Shown one piece after another: positions 1 through 7,736 of a stretch of 13,853 nt of DNA. The notes under the pieces are model-generated. The model had not been told where the DNA came from. It did not search any database and was given only the letters and a program-made list of their open reading frames with translations. The position numbers and the translations under genes are program-made. The stretch is from Candidatus Methanoplasma sp. (lineage in GTDB: Archaea > Thermoplasmatota > Thermoplasmata > Methanomassiliicoccales > Methanomethylophilaceae). Within the stretch, counting starts at the first letter, position 1, and the number at the start of each line of letters is the position of its first letter. The stretch lies in the NCBI GenBank assembly GCA_031288985.1, contig JAITQH010000009.1:1-13853 (forward strand), written 5' to 3'.

Positions 1-3000
1 CTGTCAAACGGACGATACCTCGCCGGAGCAATACTACCACAATCACATACGAGATTCTTTTTGCTTTTGTGATCCCTGAGAAGATTCTGATCCCATGCTA
101 TCTTTTTTGTATCGTACTCTACTTTTCCGCTTTCTTTCTGCCGATTGTATTCTTCGATCATATTCTGCATATTCTTTGACACGCTTTCCTTTGAGAAGTT
201 GTATGACCATGCATCGCGACATGTGCCAAACCCTCTGGTATATCCCACGAATATCGTCTCTTCCTCGTGCTTATCGAACTTCTTGTGCGTGTCCCCCGCC
301 AACGGAATGAGCTTTTGAAACCTCTCGTCCCTCTGCACGATCCAGTCTCCGTTGTCCTTGGTTTTCAGAACCTCCAGCAGATCGTTGCGCTCCATGTCAG
401 AGAAGGAGCCGTTTTTAATCAGCAGATCAAACTTTTCCTTCTTCTTCATGCAATCCTCCGTTTTGGCGTACAGCACCTTCGCTTTGCCGGAGAAGCCTTT
501 GCGTTTGACGAGGAGAGTTATGGATATTCCTGTTCTGGAACCCTCGCCGAATACTCCGTCTCCCTCCTGACGCCTCATTTCTCCCTGTGTGGTCGCATCC
601 CCTCTCAGATTGAACACATAGATCTTGGAGAACTCTTTCTCCAAGCACTTTCGGAACCCGACGAACGCGCTGCCAGACAGCCACCCGTTCGGCGTGACGA
701 AGGCCACGATCCCATCGCTGCCGCCGATGCGGTCCGTGGACCACCTGAACGCGCGGACGTAGTTGTCGTAGACGGAGTTGACGTTGCCTTTCTTCCCGTC
801 AAAGAGCGCCGCGTCCAGATACTTCTTCTCTATTCCTCCGTCGACCCCGTCCCGGTACGTCCTCTTCTTTGCGTCGTCGTTGGCGGACTTCTGCGTCGCG
901 CCGTACGGAGGGTTTCCGACAATGATCGTTATCGGAGTCCCGTTCTCGGCCTTTATGCGGTCCAGGTTCCTTTTGAAGTAGTCCTCCTCGCCTATCGTGG
1001 TCTGGCGCCCTTTGCAGATCTCTTCTATGTTGAATGTGTCCGTGAGCAGTATGTGGTCGAACGGGCGGTATTCCGAAGGTTCGAGGATCTTTGCGAAGAC
1101 GTTCTCTATGTTCACCGCCGCGATATAGTATGCCAGAAGGGTTATCTCATTGGCAAAAAGTTCGTCGGTGTATTTTCTCTCCAGGTCTTCTTTTCTTATA
1201 AGGCCTGTTTCCATCAGTCTTGCCACGAACGTCCCGGTGCCCGTGAACGGATCTAGTATGTTGACATTCTCGCCGCTGATGTCCAGGCCGAATTCTTGCT
1301 TCAGGATGCCTGCGGCCGAACGCAGTATGAAGTCCACTATCTCCTGCGGGGTGTAGACCACGCCGTTGATGCTTTGATCCTTCGGGAAGGCCACTTTAAA
1401 GAACTTCTCGTAAAGAGAGGTCACCACCTTCTGCTTGCCGTCGGCGGTGTCTATCTTGGTGAGCGTTCCTTCCACGCTGCGGTAGAATTCGTTGAGGTCT
1501 ATATCTTTCAGACCGTCCTTCGCGTCTATCTCGTCAAGCATCGCGTCTATCGTCTGGGACACGGAGTTCTGTCTTACGAAGCGGTCGTTGCCGAACAGGG
1601 CTGTGAATATTGGTTTTGTTACGATCTGCTGCGCCAGCATCCTTATCGCATCTTCGGCCGTGACATCGTCGTTGACGCATGCTCTCAGCCCTTTCAGATA
1701 TCTGTTGAACGCCGGGGCGTATTGCCTGTACCCGTAGTCGGAGTGCCCGCAGATCAGGGTCAGCCTTTCAAGGAGCCTCGGCATGGCGACAGCCACTCCT
1801 TTGGCCCAGTTCTCGATGTATTCGCGGTCGCCCACTTTGAGAACAAGCCTTGCCATCAACGCTCTGCCGAAGTCGTCCAGAGTGTATTGCCCTCCGATTG
1901 GGATTGTGTCAGGTTCGTTCCCTTTGCATCCGCCTATCAGTATGCGACCGTTCCCGGGCGTCTTCCTGTACTGCAAAGTGTTGATCTCGGCGTCAAGCCT
2001 CTCGTCGTGGGACCTCAGCGCACGCAGGACCTGCCATACGATCCTATATCTCTCGTTGTCGTCCAAAGCAGTTTCCGGATCGTCGCCTTCCGGCACGATG
2101 ATGGGGACTATGATGTATCCGTATTTCTTGTCCTTGTGCTTCCTCATCACCCTCCCCACGGATTGCACTATATCGACCAGCGAACCCTTGGAGTTCATGA
2201 ATATCACGGCATCCAACGCGGGTACGTCCACCCCTTCGCTGAGACACCTGACGTTGGACAGCACGCGGCACTTGTCCGCTTCGTCCTTTTTCAGCCAATC
2301 CAGAAGGCGGCTCCTGGCCATGGAGTTCATGGCGCCGTCGATGTGTTTCACTTCGATGTCGATGGGCCTCCCGCCGACCGCCGCCATTTCGTTGAATCTT
2401 TTTGATATCTCTTTCGACAGTGCGATCGTCCGGCTGAACGCTACCGCAGACCTCATCCTCCCCGGATCCGCCTGCTTTACGGTCTCGTCGTAAGCGACGT
2501 TCTTGGCGAGGGCGTTCATCGAACCCCATATCTTGCATTCGAGATCCAGATCCAACTCTTGGACTGTCCCCTTCTGCTCCTCCCACTGTCTTTGTACGAT
2601 CGGCGGGATGTCGCTCTGCCTGGCTGTGAGAACCAGGACCTTGTAGTCTGAAAGAAGGTTGCGTTCCACCGCATCCCCGAAGCTTATCTTGTGGAATTCT
2701 TTGCCGTAAGTTTCGTCGTCATCCATTGAACACAGGACGGCGGAAGCTTCCTTTGCTTTCTCTTTCCCCTTGACTCCGTATATCCTCGGCGTGGCCGTCA
2801 TGTACAGCCTTTTTTTGGCCTTGATGTTTTCGTTGTTGTGAACCTTTGTGAAATGGCTCTCATCCACGCCATCGATTATGGCGCCGGTGGTTCTGTGGGC
2901 CTCGTCGCAGACGATCAGGTCGAACGCCGGAAGCCCCTCCCTCTGCGCCTCTATAACGGAATCAATGGATTGGTATGTCGAGAAGATGACTGTTGTGTCT

Positions 3001-3937
3001 TCTGCGGCCTTGTACTGCCGGAGTATCTTTTGAGGATCGGTCGTGGCGGGCGCGCCAAGATCCTCGACGCGTTCCCCTATGTCGTCGTTAGAAACTTTTT
3101 TGGTTATTCTGGGATCGGAGCACACGCATACGGTGTTCAGATCGTTCTCTGCGTTGGCTGTCCACTCTCTGAGCGTCTGGCCGACCAATGCGATGGATGG
3201 CGCGAGGAACAGTATGCACCTCTTCCCCCCCCCCCCCTGATGAGTGCTTCGGCTATTCTGAGAGATGTGAACGTCTTTCCCGTCCCGCAGGCCATTGTCA
3301 TACGGCCGCGGTCGTTCGTCTTGTAGTGTTCCAGCGCGTTATTGAAGGCTTCTTTCTGATGGTCGCGGAGGGCGTATTTCTCGCGTCTCGCATCCTTCCC
3401 ATGGATGCCGTTCTCGATCTCTTCCCACATGACCGGCGCGTCTCTGAGAATGTCAAGCCCCACCAAGACCACGGGCACCGTCTGATTGTGCGCCGCATCC
3501 AGAGCGTGATGGCTCCATTGGTCTGTGGTGGCGAATATGTATCTTTCGGCAAAGACGGCTTCTTTCCCGTCGTCGCCGAGGAATTTTCTTCCCGACGCCG
3601 ATATGAACGTATCAACGTCCTCCTTGGACACCGTATGTCCTTCGGCATAGCACTTGCATTGAATGGCCCAGTATTCCCCTGTGTTCGTCTTGGCCACGAT
3701 GTCGATCCCCGTGTCATGCCCTCCGAGCTCCGCACGGGCAAAAAAGTCCGTCCACAGGTGCGCCCATTCCAATTTCTGGGCGTACAAAGGGTCGGTCATA
3801 AGATATCTCGCGATCAGTTCCTCGAATTTGGCGCCGAGATCGCTTTTTGAATGCTGATTCTCACGGTATTTGCTCAAGATATCATCAAAATCCATTTGAC
3901 CGCCGACTCCCTGTCCGAATGAATGCATCTGTCCCAT
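1..3937 (-). CDS. Type ISP restriction-modification enzyme (nuclease-translocase-N6 adenine methyltransferase), frameshifted at a G13 tract, 3' end beyond the window
   Basis: Single-chain enzyme expected to methylate adenine in its target site and to translocate on and cut unmodified DNA. Numbering assumes the restored frame. An Mrr-like PD-(D/E)XK nuclease shows Asp79 in a G-I-D motif with Gln93-x-Lys95. The helicase follows: Walker A GTGKT 218-222, DEAH 345-348, a TATP motif, and QSVGRVMRK 592-600. The methyltransferase has DPFTGTGTF from 896 and NPPY 1009-1012. About 1312 residues are in the window; the family usually runs to about 1500-1600, so the target-recognition end is missing. The first frame holds residues 1-237 and then, after 13 G, reads into a stop at 3137-3139. 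The other frame is open from 3224 to base 1; I checked every codon. Starts at 3937 and at Met15 (3895, MDFDDIL) are both possible. The family call is firm; whether the gene is switched off or carries a sequencing error is open. Confidence 0.88.
3225..3237 (-). repeat. G13 mononucleotide tract inside the type ISP gene, candidate phase-variation switch
   Basis: Thirteen C on the plus strand, thus 13 G in the coding strand, encoding a glycine loop between helicase motif I and the next strand of the RecA fold. Codon phase before the tract requires 11 or 14 G to join the downstream frame. With 13 G the protein ends at 266 residues. With 12 G the third frame stops at a TAA about 40 codons on. So one tract length in three gives the full enzyme. 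Simple G tracts of this kind drive on/off switching of restriction-modification genes in several bacteria; that this one varies is inference. Confidence 0.75.
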
Positions 3938-4270
3938 TTATTGTTATCCCATGCACAGTCTTTGTCTTTTTGACGGCGATATCCCGACGGGTCGGGCATC
4001 TCCCTGCTTTTTCGACCGGGCCGCAAACGGCAGGATCTCCGATCAAAGTCTTTTACGCAACATATTTCACATATTGCAACGGCCTGCGGGGGTCGGACAA
4101 TGCATATTGTGTTCTTTCAGTCGGAGTTCTGTTTCATCGGAGCATGATTCTGCGGGTTTGAAGTTGAGATCGTATACAGATTCCCGATCTGCCGCATCGC
4201 GGTTATGAAGTCGTTCCGGCGCGAGTGATCCCTGTCCCACTCTGAAAGCCGCCTTCATGGTGGTCTCGCA
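3938..4270. other. 333-base stretch without a convincing gene
   Basis: This separates the type ISP gene from the small membrane protein gene. Short minus-strand frames exist in all three phases: a 63-codon ATG frame at 4258-4067, a 22-codon frame overlapping the preceding stop, and about 45 codons around 4240-4100 with no ATG at the front. None has a ribosome binding site, a recognisable motif or a clear composition signal, and they overlap one another. It may be decayed coding sequence or the leader and promoter region of the type ISP gene. An AT-rich patch near 4057-4070 could hold a TATA box, but I could not fix it. Confidence 0.4.
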
Positions 4271-4564
4271 TCACTGCCGCACGTTTCCGTTGGCCTTCCG
4301 GTGAACCCAAACGGCGGCAACAGACACGATGCATATTGCGATCGCCGATGACAGGCCGATCTGCCATATGTTTTCGGTGGATAGGGCATTAAAAACAAGG
4401 AACGCGGATGCCATCACTGCCGCCATGAAGAACAGCGAGTACTTTCTTTCCGCTTGTTCTTCCTGTGAACTGTGACGGTTGCGCCACAGCAACGCGATAA
4501 GGACCACAGCCAGAAGCACCGCCAAGAGTGCAGGTGCGCCGAATACGCCCGTAATTAAGCTCAT
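4271..4564 (-). CDS. Small three-helix membrane protein, function unknown
   Basis: I do not recognise the family. The 97-residue product has three hydrophobic segments, at about residues 10-26, 45-62 and 67-87. A charged loop rich in Gln, Glu and Arg lies between the first two, and the C-terminus is short and basic. I chose the ATG at 4564 because a GGAG lies eight bases ahead and because that ATG overlaps the stop of a 36-codon ORF by four bases (ATGA), an arrangement typical of translational coupling. The same frame could start at 4609, adding 15 residues with two cysteines. It stands alone between the ribosomal stalk operon and the restriction gene. It could be a cell-envelope protein or a small membrane effector; nothing visible decides this. 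Confidence 0.55.
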   Translation of the reverse strand: MSLITGVFGAPALLAVLLAVVLIALLWRNRHSSQEEQAERKYSLFFMAAVMASAFLVFNALSTENIWQIGLSSAIAICIVSVAAVWVHRKANGNVRQ

Positions 4565-4671
4565 GTCATCTCCGGCGCATATGGTGCATGCCCCATGTCC
4601 TGTCGGCATTCACCCAAAAAATCGTCTATGGAGACTCCGTACTTTTCTTCGAACAGCAAAGTTTTGTACAT
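4561..4671 (-). CDS. Possible 36-residue peptide coupled to the membrane protein gene
   Basis: A short ATG frame (MYKTLLFEEKYG...) whose TGA overlaps the ATG of the downstream membrane protein in an ATGA junction. A GTG three codons earlier (4680) is another possible start. The product has no hydrophobic segment and no motif I know. An AT-rich element at 4750-4758 (ATATATAT on the minus strand) about 80 bases upstream could be the TATA box for both genes. The coupling geometry is the main argument; the frame is too short for length to be evidence. Confidence 0.3.
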   Translation of the reverse strand: MYKTLLFEEKYGVSIDDFLGECRQDMGHAPYAPEMT

Positions 4672-4837
4672 CTCCGTCACGCTCGTCCCATCCGTCTGAC
4701 TGTGATCTGCGATGCAACAGCTGTTGCAACGTAATGCAATAGTCTTTGCCTCATATATATCTCATTTTATGCGCGGCGAACCGTTGAAACTCCGTCCACC
4801 GTCAAAATACCGTAAACATGGCCGGGTGCGGAACAAT

Positions 4838-4862
4838 CAAAATAAAAGTAAAATTTTAAGAG
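4838..4862 (-). terminator. T-rich terminator of the L1-P0-L12 operon
   Basis: Thirty-odd bases past the rpl12 stop the minus strand reads as a run of T clusters (TTTTACTTTTATTTTG) with no GC hairpin. This is the oligo-T type of archaeal termination signal. It fits the end of the stalk operon because the next coding sequence appears to have its own TATA-like element. Confidence 0.55.
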
Positions 4863-4892
4863 GTTTGCGTCGGTATAACCAACTTTTGCTGT

Positions 4893-5201
4893 TCAACCGA
4901 ACAAGGCGCTGAGGCCCGCTGCTGCGTCCTCTTCGCTGACCTTCTCTTCCTCGGGCTCCGGTGCTGCGGCTGCGGCTGCTGGGGCTCCGGCTGCGGGTGC
5001 GACTGCGGCCGCGGGTGCGGCTGCGACGGCGGCCGATGCGATGGCCTCCTTTATGTCGACTCCCTCAAGAGATGCGATCAGAGCTTTCACCTTGGCGGCG
5101 TCTGCGTCCACTCCGGCTGCTTTCAGGATCGCGGTGACCGAGGCCTCGCCAATCTCTTTGCCAGCAGAGTAAAGCACCATTGCACTGTAGATGTACTCCA
5201 T
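4893..5201 (-). CDS. rpl12: Large-subunit ribosomal protein L12 (archaeal P1/stalk protein)
   Basis: Stalk protein that binds P0 as dimers and recruits translational GTPases to the ribosome. The 102-residue length is normal for archaeal L12. Residues 1-60 form the helical dimerisation domain (MEYIYSAMVLYSAGKEIGE...). An Ala/Pro-rich hinge follows, then an acidic tail ending GLSALFG that contacts the factors. The tail KVSEEDAAAGLSALFG is identical to the end of P0 in the neighbouring gene. The start has GGAG eight bases ahead and lies 15 bases after the P0 stop, so the two are cotranscribed. It ends in TGA and is followed by a T-rich terminator. Confidence 0.97.
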   Translation of the reverse strand: MEYIYSAMVLYSAGKEIGEASVTAILKAAGVDADAAKVKALIASLEGVDIKEAIASAAVAAAPAAAVAPAAGAPAAAAAAPEPEEEKVSEEDAAAGLSALFG

Positions 5202-5216
5202 TTTTTCAACTCCTAT

Positions 5217-6218
5217 TTAGCCAAATAATGCGCTCAGGCCAGCGGCTGCGTCTTCCTCGCTGACCTTTTCTTCTTCTTGTTCGACCTCTTTCGCCGCCGG
5301 GGCGGGTGCCGCCGCCGGCGCCGCAGAGACTGCGGCGGCAAGACTCAGTCTCGCCGCTATGCTGTCGTTGCTGTAGCCGGATGCGGAAGCGAGAGCAAGC
5401 ATTTGCCTGTCCGCTTTCGAAAGAAGCAGATCAATATTCTCTTTGGTCGGTATCGCGGCCGATATCGAGAGGGCCATTGCCTCCCTGAACGCCTTTGCGA
5501 CGAGCGGTACGATGGTCTCCTTTGCAGGATACGCAATTCCTATCGCGAGCGCGCGTGCGTTGCTTGCGGCCGTAGCGAACAATATGTTATAGTGGCCGTC
5601 GGGGATCGCGAGAACGCCCTTGCCGTAGATCGTTCCGTCCTCGAAGGCGGACCTGAGGTCCATTCCAACGATCATCGGAAGTATTCCCAGCTTGGGGAGC
5701 ATCGCAGCGACGTTGGCCGGGATCGGTTCCCCGCTCTTGACCAGCGTCGTGTCCTTTTTGACCACTATCTTCCCTGCCTCGATGGCGGCGGGAAGGCCTA
5801 ATTTTTGAAGTTCTCCGATGATCGGACCCGGTCCGAACGGCGTAGGCCCCTTCGACACGATTATGTCATAAGGTGCTGTCTGCCCCGCCTTGGCGGCGGA
5901 GGGCGTCATCGTCGACTCGAGCTTTTTGTAAAGCTTGAACGGATTCATCTCCGTCGCGACGATTGCACACTGTCCGTGGACGGCGTCTTTCAGTCCTTCG
6001 ATTCCGGGTTTCTTTTTCGCGGCTTCGTCCAATGCTATGACGATCAAGTTGTTCTTGGTCATCGTCACATCGGCATGGCCGCGGAGACCCGCCCTCATGG
6101 ACTGTATCTGCTGTCCGGGGATACCATGGACGTCCACCACCGCAACGACGGGGTTGTCCACGATGTCCTTGACGATCTCGCTCACCATCTCCTTCTTCCA
6201 AGTTGCGACGTGTGCCAT
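5217..6218 (-). CDS. rplP0: Large-subunit ribosomal protein L10 (acidic P0)
   Basis: Anchors the stalk: the N-terminal domain binds 23S rRNA next to L11 and the C-terminal helices carry L12 dimers. At 333 residues it matches archaeal P0. It begins MAHVATWKKEMV and contains the archaeal/eukaryotic insertion domain around residues 110-185 (TPFGPGPIIGELQKLGLPA and following). It ends in an Ala/Pro hinge and the acidic tail shared with L12. A GGAGG lies six bases before the ATG. The gene starts 11 bases after the rpl1 stop and ends 15 bases before rpl12, giving a compact three-gene operon. Stop is TAA. Confidence 0.97.
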   Translation of the reverse strand: MAHVATWKKEMVSEIVKDIVDNPVVAVVDVHGIPGQQIQSMRAGLRGHADVTMTKNNLIVIALDEAAKKKPGIEGLKDAVHGQCAIVATEMNPFKLYKKLESTMTPSAAKAGQTAPYDIIVSKGPTPFGPGPIIGELQKLGLPAAIEAGKIVVKKDTTLVKSGEPIPANVAAMLPKLGILPMIVGMDLRSAFEDGTIYGKGVLAIPDGHYNILFATAASNARALAIGIAYPAKETIVPLVAKAFREAMALSISAAIPTKENIDLLLSKADRQMLALASASGYSNDSIAARLSLAAAVSAAPAAAPAPAAKEVEQEEEKVSEEDAAAGLSALFG

Positions 6219-6229
6219 TTCAGACCTCC

Positions 6230-6868
6230 TTACAATACCTTCTCCGAAGGTCCCATGGACGTCTTGACGTAAGCCGACGCAATGTTCAGCTTACCTTTCT
6301 CAAGGCGCAGGGCCACACGCTTGACGATGGTATCCACGTTTTCCGCGATATCCTCCGCCGACATGGTGGCCGTTCCCACGGGCACGTGGAAGGTCTTCCT
6401 GTCTTTCGTCCTGACTGTCACAGACCTGCGGAGGCCTTCGACCATTGCCGCCGGATCTACTCCGGGCGGTATGGGCTTAGGCATTTTTCCGCGGGGACCG
6501 AGAACAGTACCGAGCCTCTTACCGACGACCGCCATGAGCGGCGCCTCGGCAATGAAGTAGTCTGTGCTGTTCGCGATCTTCTTGGCCTGTTTCTTGTCGT
6601 CCGCGATCGCCCCGAGTTCTTCGGGAGTGATCACAAGATCGGCAACGTCCTTGGCTTTCCGGGCTAGTTCGCCACCACCAATCACGCAGACCCTAACGCT
6701 CTTTCCTCTGCCGCTCGGAAGGATTATGTCCTCCTGAATACGGTTTTTGGGGATCGAGAGATCGATGTCCTTGAGATTGATGGCCAACTCAACCGTTTCA
6801 GTAAAATTGCGCTTTTTTGCACTCTCCAGTGCCTTCTGCACAGCCATTACGGTTGGTTTTTCTGCCAA
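6230..6868 (-). CDS. rpl1: Large-subunit ribosomal protein L1, TTG start
   Basis: Forms the mobile L1 arm at the ribosomal exit site and, in several archaea and bacteria, represses translation of its own operon by binding the mRNA. The 212-residue length is typical. The conserved core VVGKRLGTVLGPRGKMPKPIPP lies at about residues 113-135 and the KTFHVPVGT strand near 157. The start is TTG: GAGGAGG sits seven bases ahead of it and the first residues AEKPTVMAVQ are in place. An in-frame ATG seven codons in has no ribosome binding site. It is first in the rpl1-rplP0-rpl12 transcript, with its own TATA box and a hairpin leader. A weak start codon behind a structured leader fits translational control. 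Confidence 0.96.
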   Translation of the reverse strand: MAEKPTVMAVQKALESAKKRNFTETVELAINLKDIDLSIPKNRIQEDIILPSGRGKSVRVCVIGGGELARKAKDVADLVITPEELGAIADDKKQAKKIANSTDYFIAEAPLMAVVGKRLGTVLGPRGKMPKPIPPGVDPAAMVEGLRRSVTVRTKDRKTFHVPVGTATMSAEDIAENVDTIVKRVALRLEKGKLNIASAYVKTSMGPSEKVL

Positions 6869-6879
6869 TACAATTCCTC

Positions 6880-6916
6880 CTCGTAGTACATGCGAGCCTT
6901 GCGGCTCTCCTACAAG
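6880..6916 (-). promoter_or_regulatory. Hairpin with asymmetric internal loop in the rpl1 leader, candidate L1 autoregulatory site
   Basis: The RNA folds as a seven-pair outer stem (CUUGUAG with CUACGAG, one U-G), then an internal loop of GA on one side and GCAUGUA on the other. A five-pair inner stem GAGCC/GGCUC is closed by a GCAA tetraloop. The last three bases of the outer stem are the first bases of the ribosome binding site GAGGAGG. Two stems flanking an asymmetric loop is the general shape of L1 sites in rRNA and in L1 mRNAs. I have not matched conserved loop bases, so L1 binding is inference. Confidence 0.5.
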
Positions 6917-6939
6917 CAGTCACCCTAAGATTCGTTTAA

Positions 6940-6947
6940 TATTTAAA
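6940..6947 (-). promoter_or_regulatory. TATA box of the rpl1-rplP0-rpl12 operon
   Basis: TTTAAATA on the minus strand. About 25 bases downstream would put transcription start near 6917-6921, right before the leader hairpin, giving a leader of roughly 50 bases. The bases around it are AT-rich within otherwise GC-rich flanks. Confidence 0.65.
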
Positions 6948-7027
6948 TGTTAGACCTTTGGATCCGCAGGCGCCCGACAGACTCAAAAGTTTTGGAGCCG
7001 TCTTTGTTCCGCGAAACGCTGTAAAGG

Positions 7028-7059
7028 GCGGGGAGGCGACGGAGGCTCGGCCTCCCCGC
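7028..7059 (-). terminator. GC hairpin after the carbonic anhydrase gene
   Basis: A perfect ten-base inverted repeat (GCGGGGAGGC with GCCTCCCCGC) around a 12-base loop, 22 bases past the carbonic anhydrase stop. Only a short T run follows on the minus strand (CCTTTACAG), so it may act as an mRNA 3' end stabiliser as much as a terminator. Confidence 0.45.
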
Positions 7060-7081
7060 TGTGCACCTCTCTCAGAGGCCT

Positions 7082-7663
7082 TCACACTGCTTTGCCGATC
7101 TCGGTGGCCTCCTTCACTTCTTTCAGACGTCCGGTCTTCACGTCGTAAGTGTATCCGTATATCGGTATGTTCTTCGGCACAAGAGGGTGGTTGCGCACCT
7201 TGCGCACGTCGTCCGCCACGCTTTTCTCGAGATTTCCGAACGGCAGGAAGTTTATGTACTGTCCGTACTCAGAACCGCCCTCTTTCTTGGCGTTCCTCCA
7301 CTTCTTCCCGTCGAACTCTGCGGTCTCCAGGCTTTCCGACAGCAGATCCCATATCACTTGGTTGCTGAACGTCAGCATCCCGCAGTCCGTGTGGTGTATT
7401 ATGAACCACTCCTGCGTGCCCAGAAGCTTGTGGGATATGATCAGCGAGCGTATCCCGTCCTCGCTGGCCCTTCCGCCCGCGTTCCTTATGACGTGGGCGT
7501 CTCCCTCGGACAGACCGGCGTATTTGGCCGGATCCAGCCGCGCGTCCATGCATGTGAGTATCGCAAATTTCCGACCCGGTGGCAGGGGCAGACTGCCCTT
7601 GTCTCCGAAATCCGCGGCGTATTTCTTGTTCGCCGCCAGCACCTCTTTCAGTATCTTGGTCAT
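7082..7663 (-). CDS. Beta-class carbonic anhydrase
   Basis: Interconverts carbon dioxide and bicarbonate in the cytoplasm. The 193-residue protein has the beta-class zinc site: Cys38 in CMDARLD, then His91 and Cys94 in HTDCG. The Asp40/Arg42 pair of the active site is present. The short length and NAGGRAS segment (61-67) resemble the small archaeal Cab-type branch. AGGA lies seven bases before the ATG. The gene follows the cytosine methyltransferase after 73 AT-rich bases holding its own probable TATA box, and it ends in TGA before a GC hairpin. In an archaeon that does not reduce CO2 for energy it would supply bicarbonate or CO2 for biosynthesis; that role is inferred. Confidence 0.93.
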   Translation of the reverse strand: MTKILKEVLAANKKYAADFGDKGSLPLPPGRKFAILTCMDARLDPAKYAGLSEGDAHVIRNAGGRASEDGIRSLIISHKLLGTQEWFIIHHTDCGMLTFSNQVIWDLLSESLETAEFDGKKWRNAKKEGGSEYGQYINFLPFGNLEKSVADDVRKVRNHPLVPKNIPIYGYTYDVKTGRLKEVKEATEIGKAV

Positions 7664-7696
7664 CGTGATTCCTGTAATATTAATATATGAATATAC

Positions 7697-7704
7697 ATTT
7701 AAAT
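7697..7704 (-). promoter_or_regulatory. Probable TATA box of the carbonic anhydrase gene
   Basis: TTTAAATG on the minus strand, 34-41 bases ahead of the start codon. A start site about 25 bases on would just include the AGGA ribosome binding site. Other AT-rich octamers between here and the gene (around 7680-7695) could serve instead. Confidence 0.4.
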
Positions 7705-7736
7705 TCTATTGCCGTAGATATTCTTAAAAGGATATT

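Noticed and set aside
267..1256. Long plus-strand open frame opposite the type ISP gene
   Set aside because: It is the reverse of the methyltransferase codon frame; the minus strand shows DPFTGTGTF and NPPY while the plus frame has no recognisable content. The same holds for the plus frames at 1296-2405 and 2838-3326.
4100..4245. Minus-strand frame around WDRDHSRRNDF in the gene-poor stretch
   Set aside because: The translation looks natural to the eye, but there is no start codon, a stop lies just upstream, and it overlaps other equally short frames. Kept only as a possible remnant.
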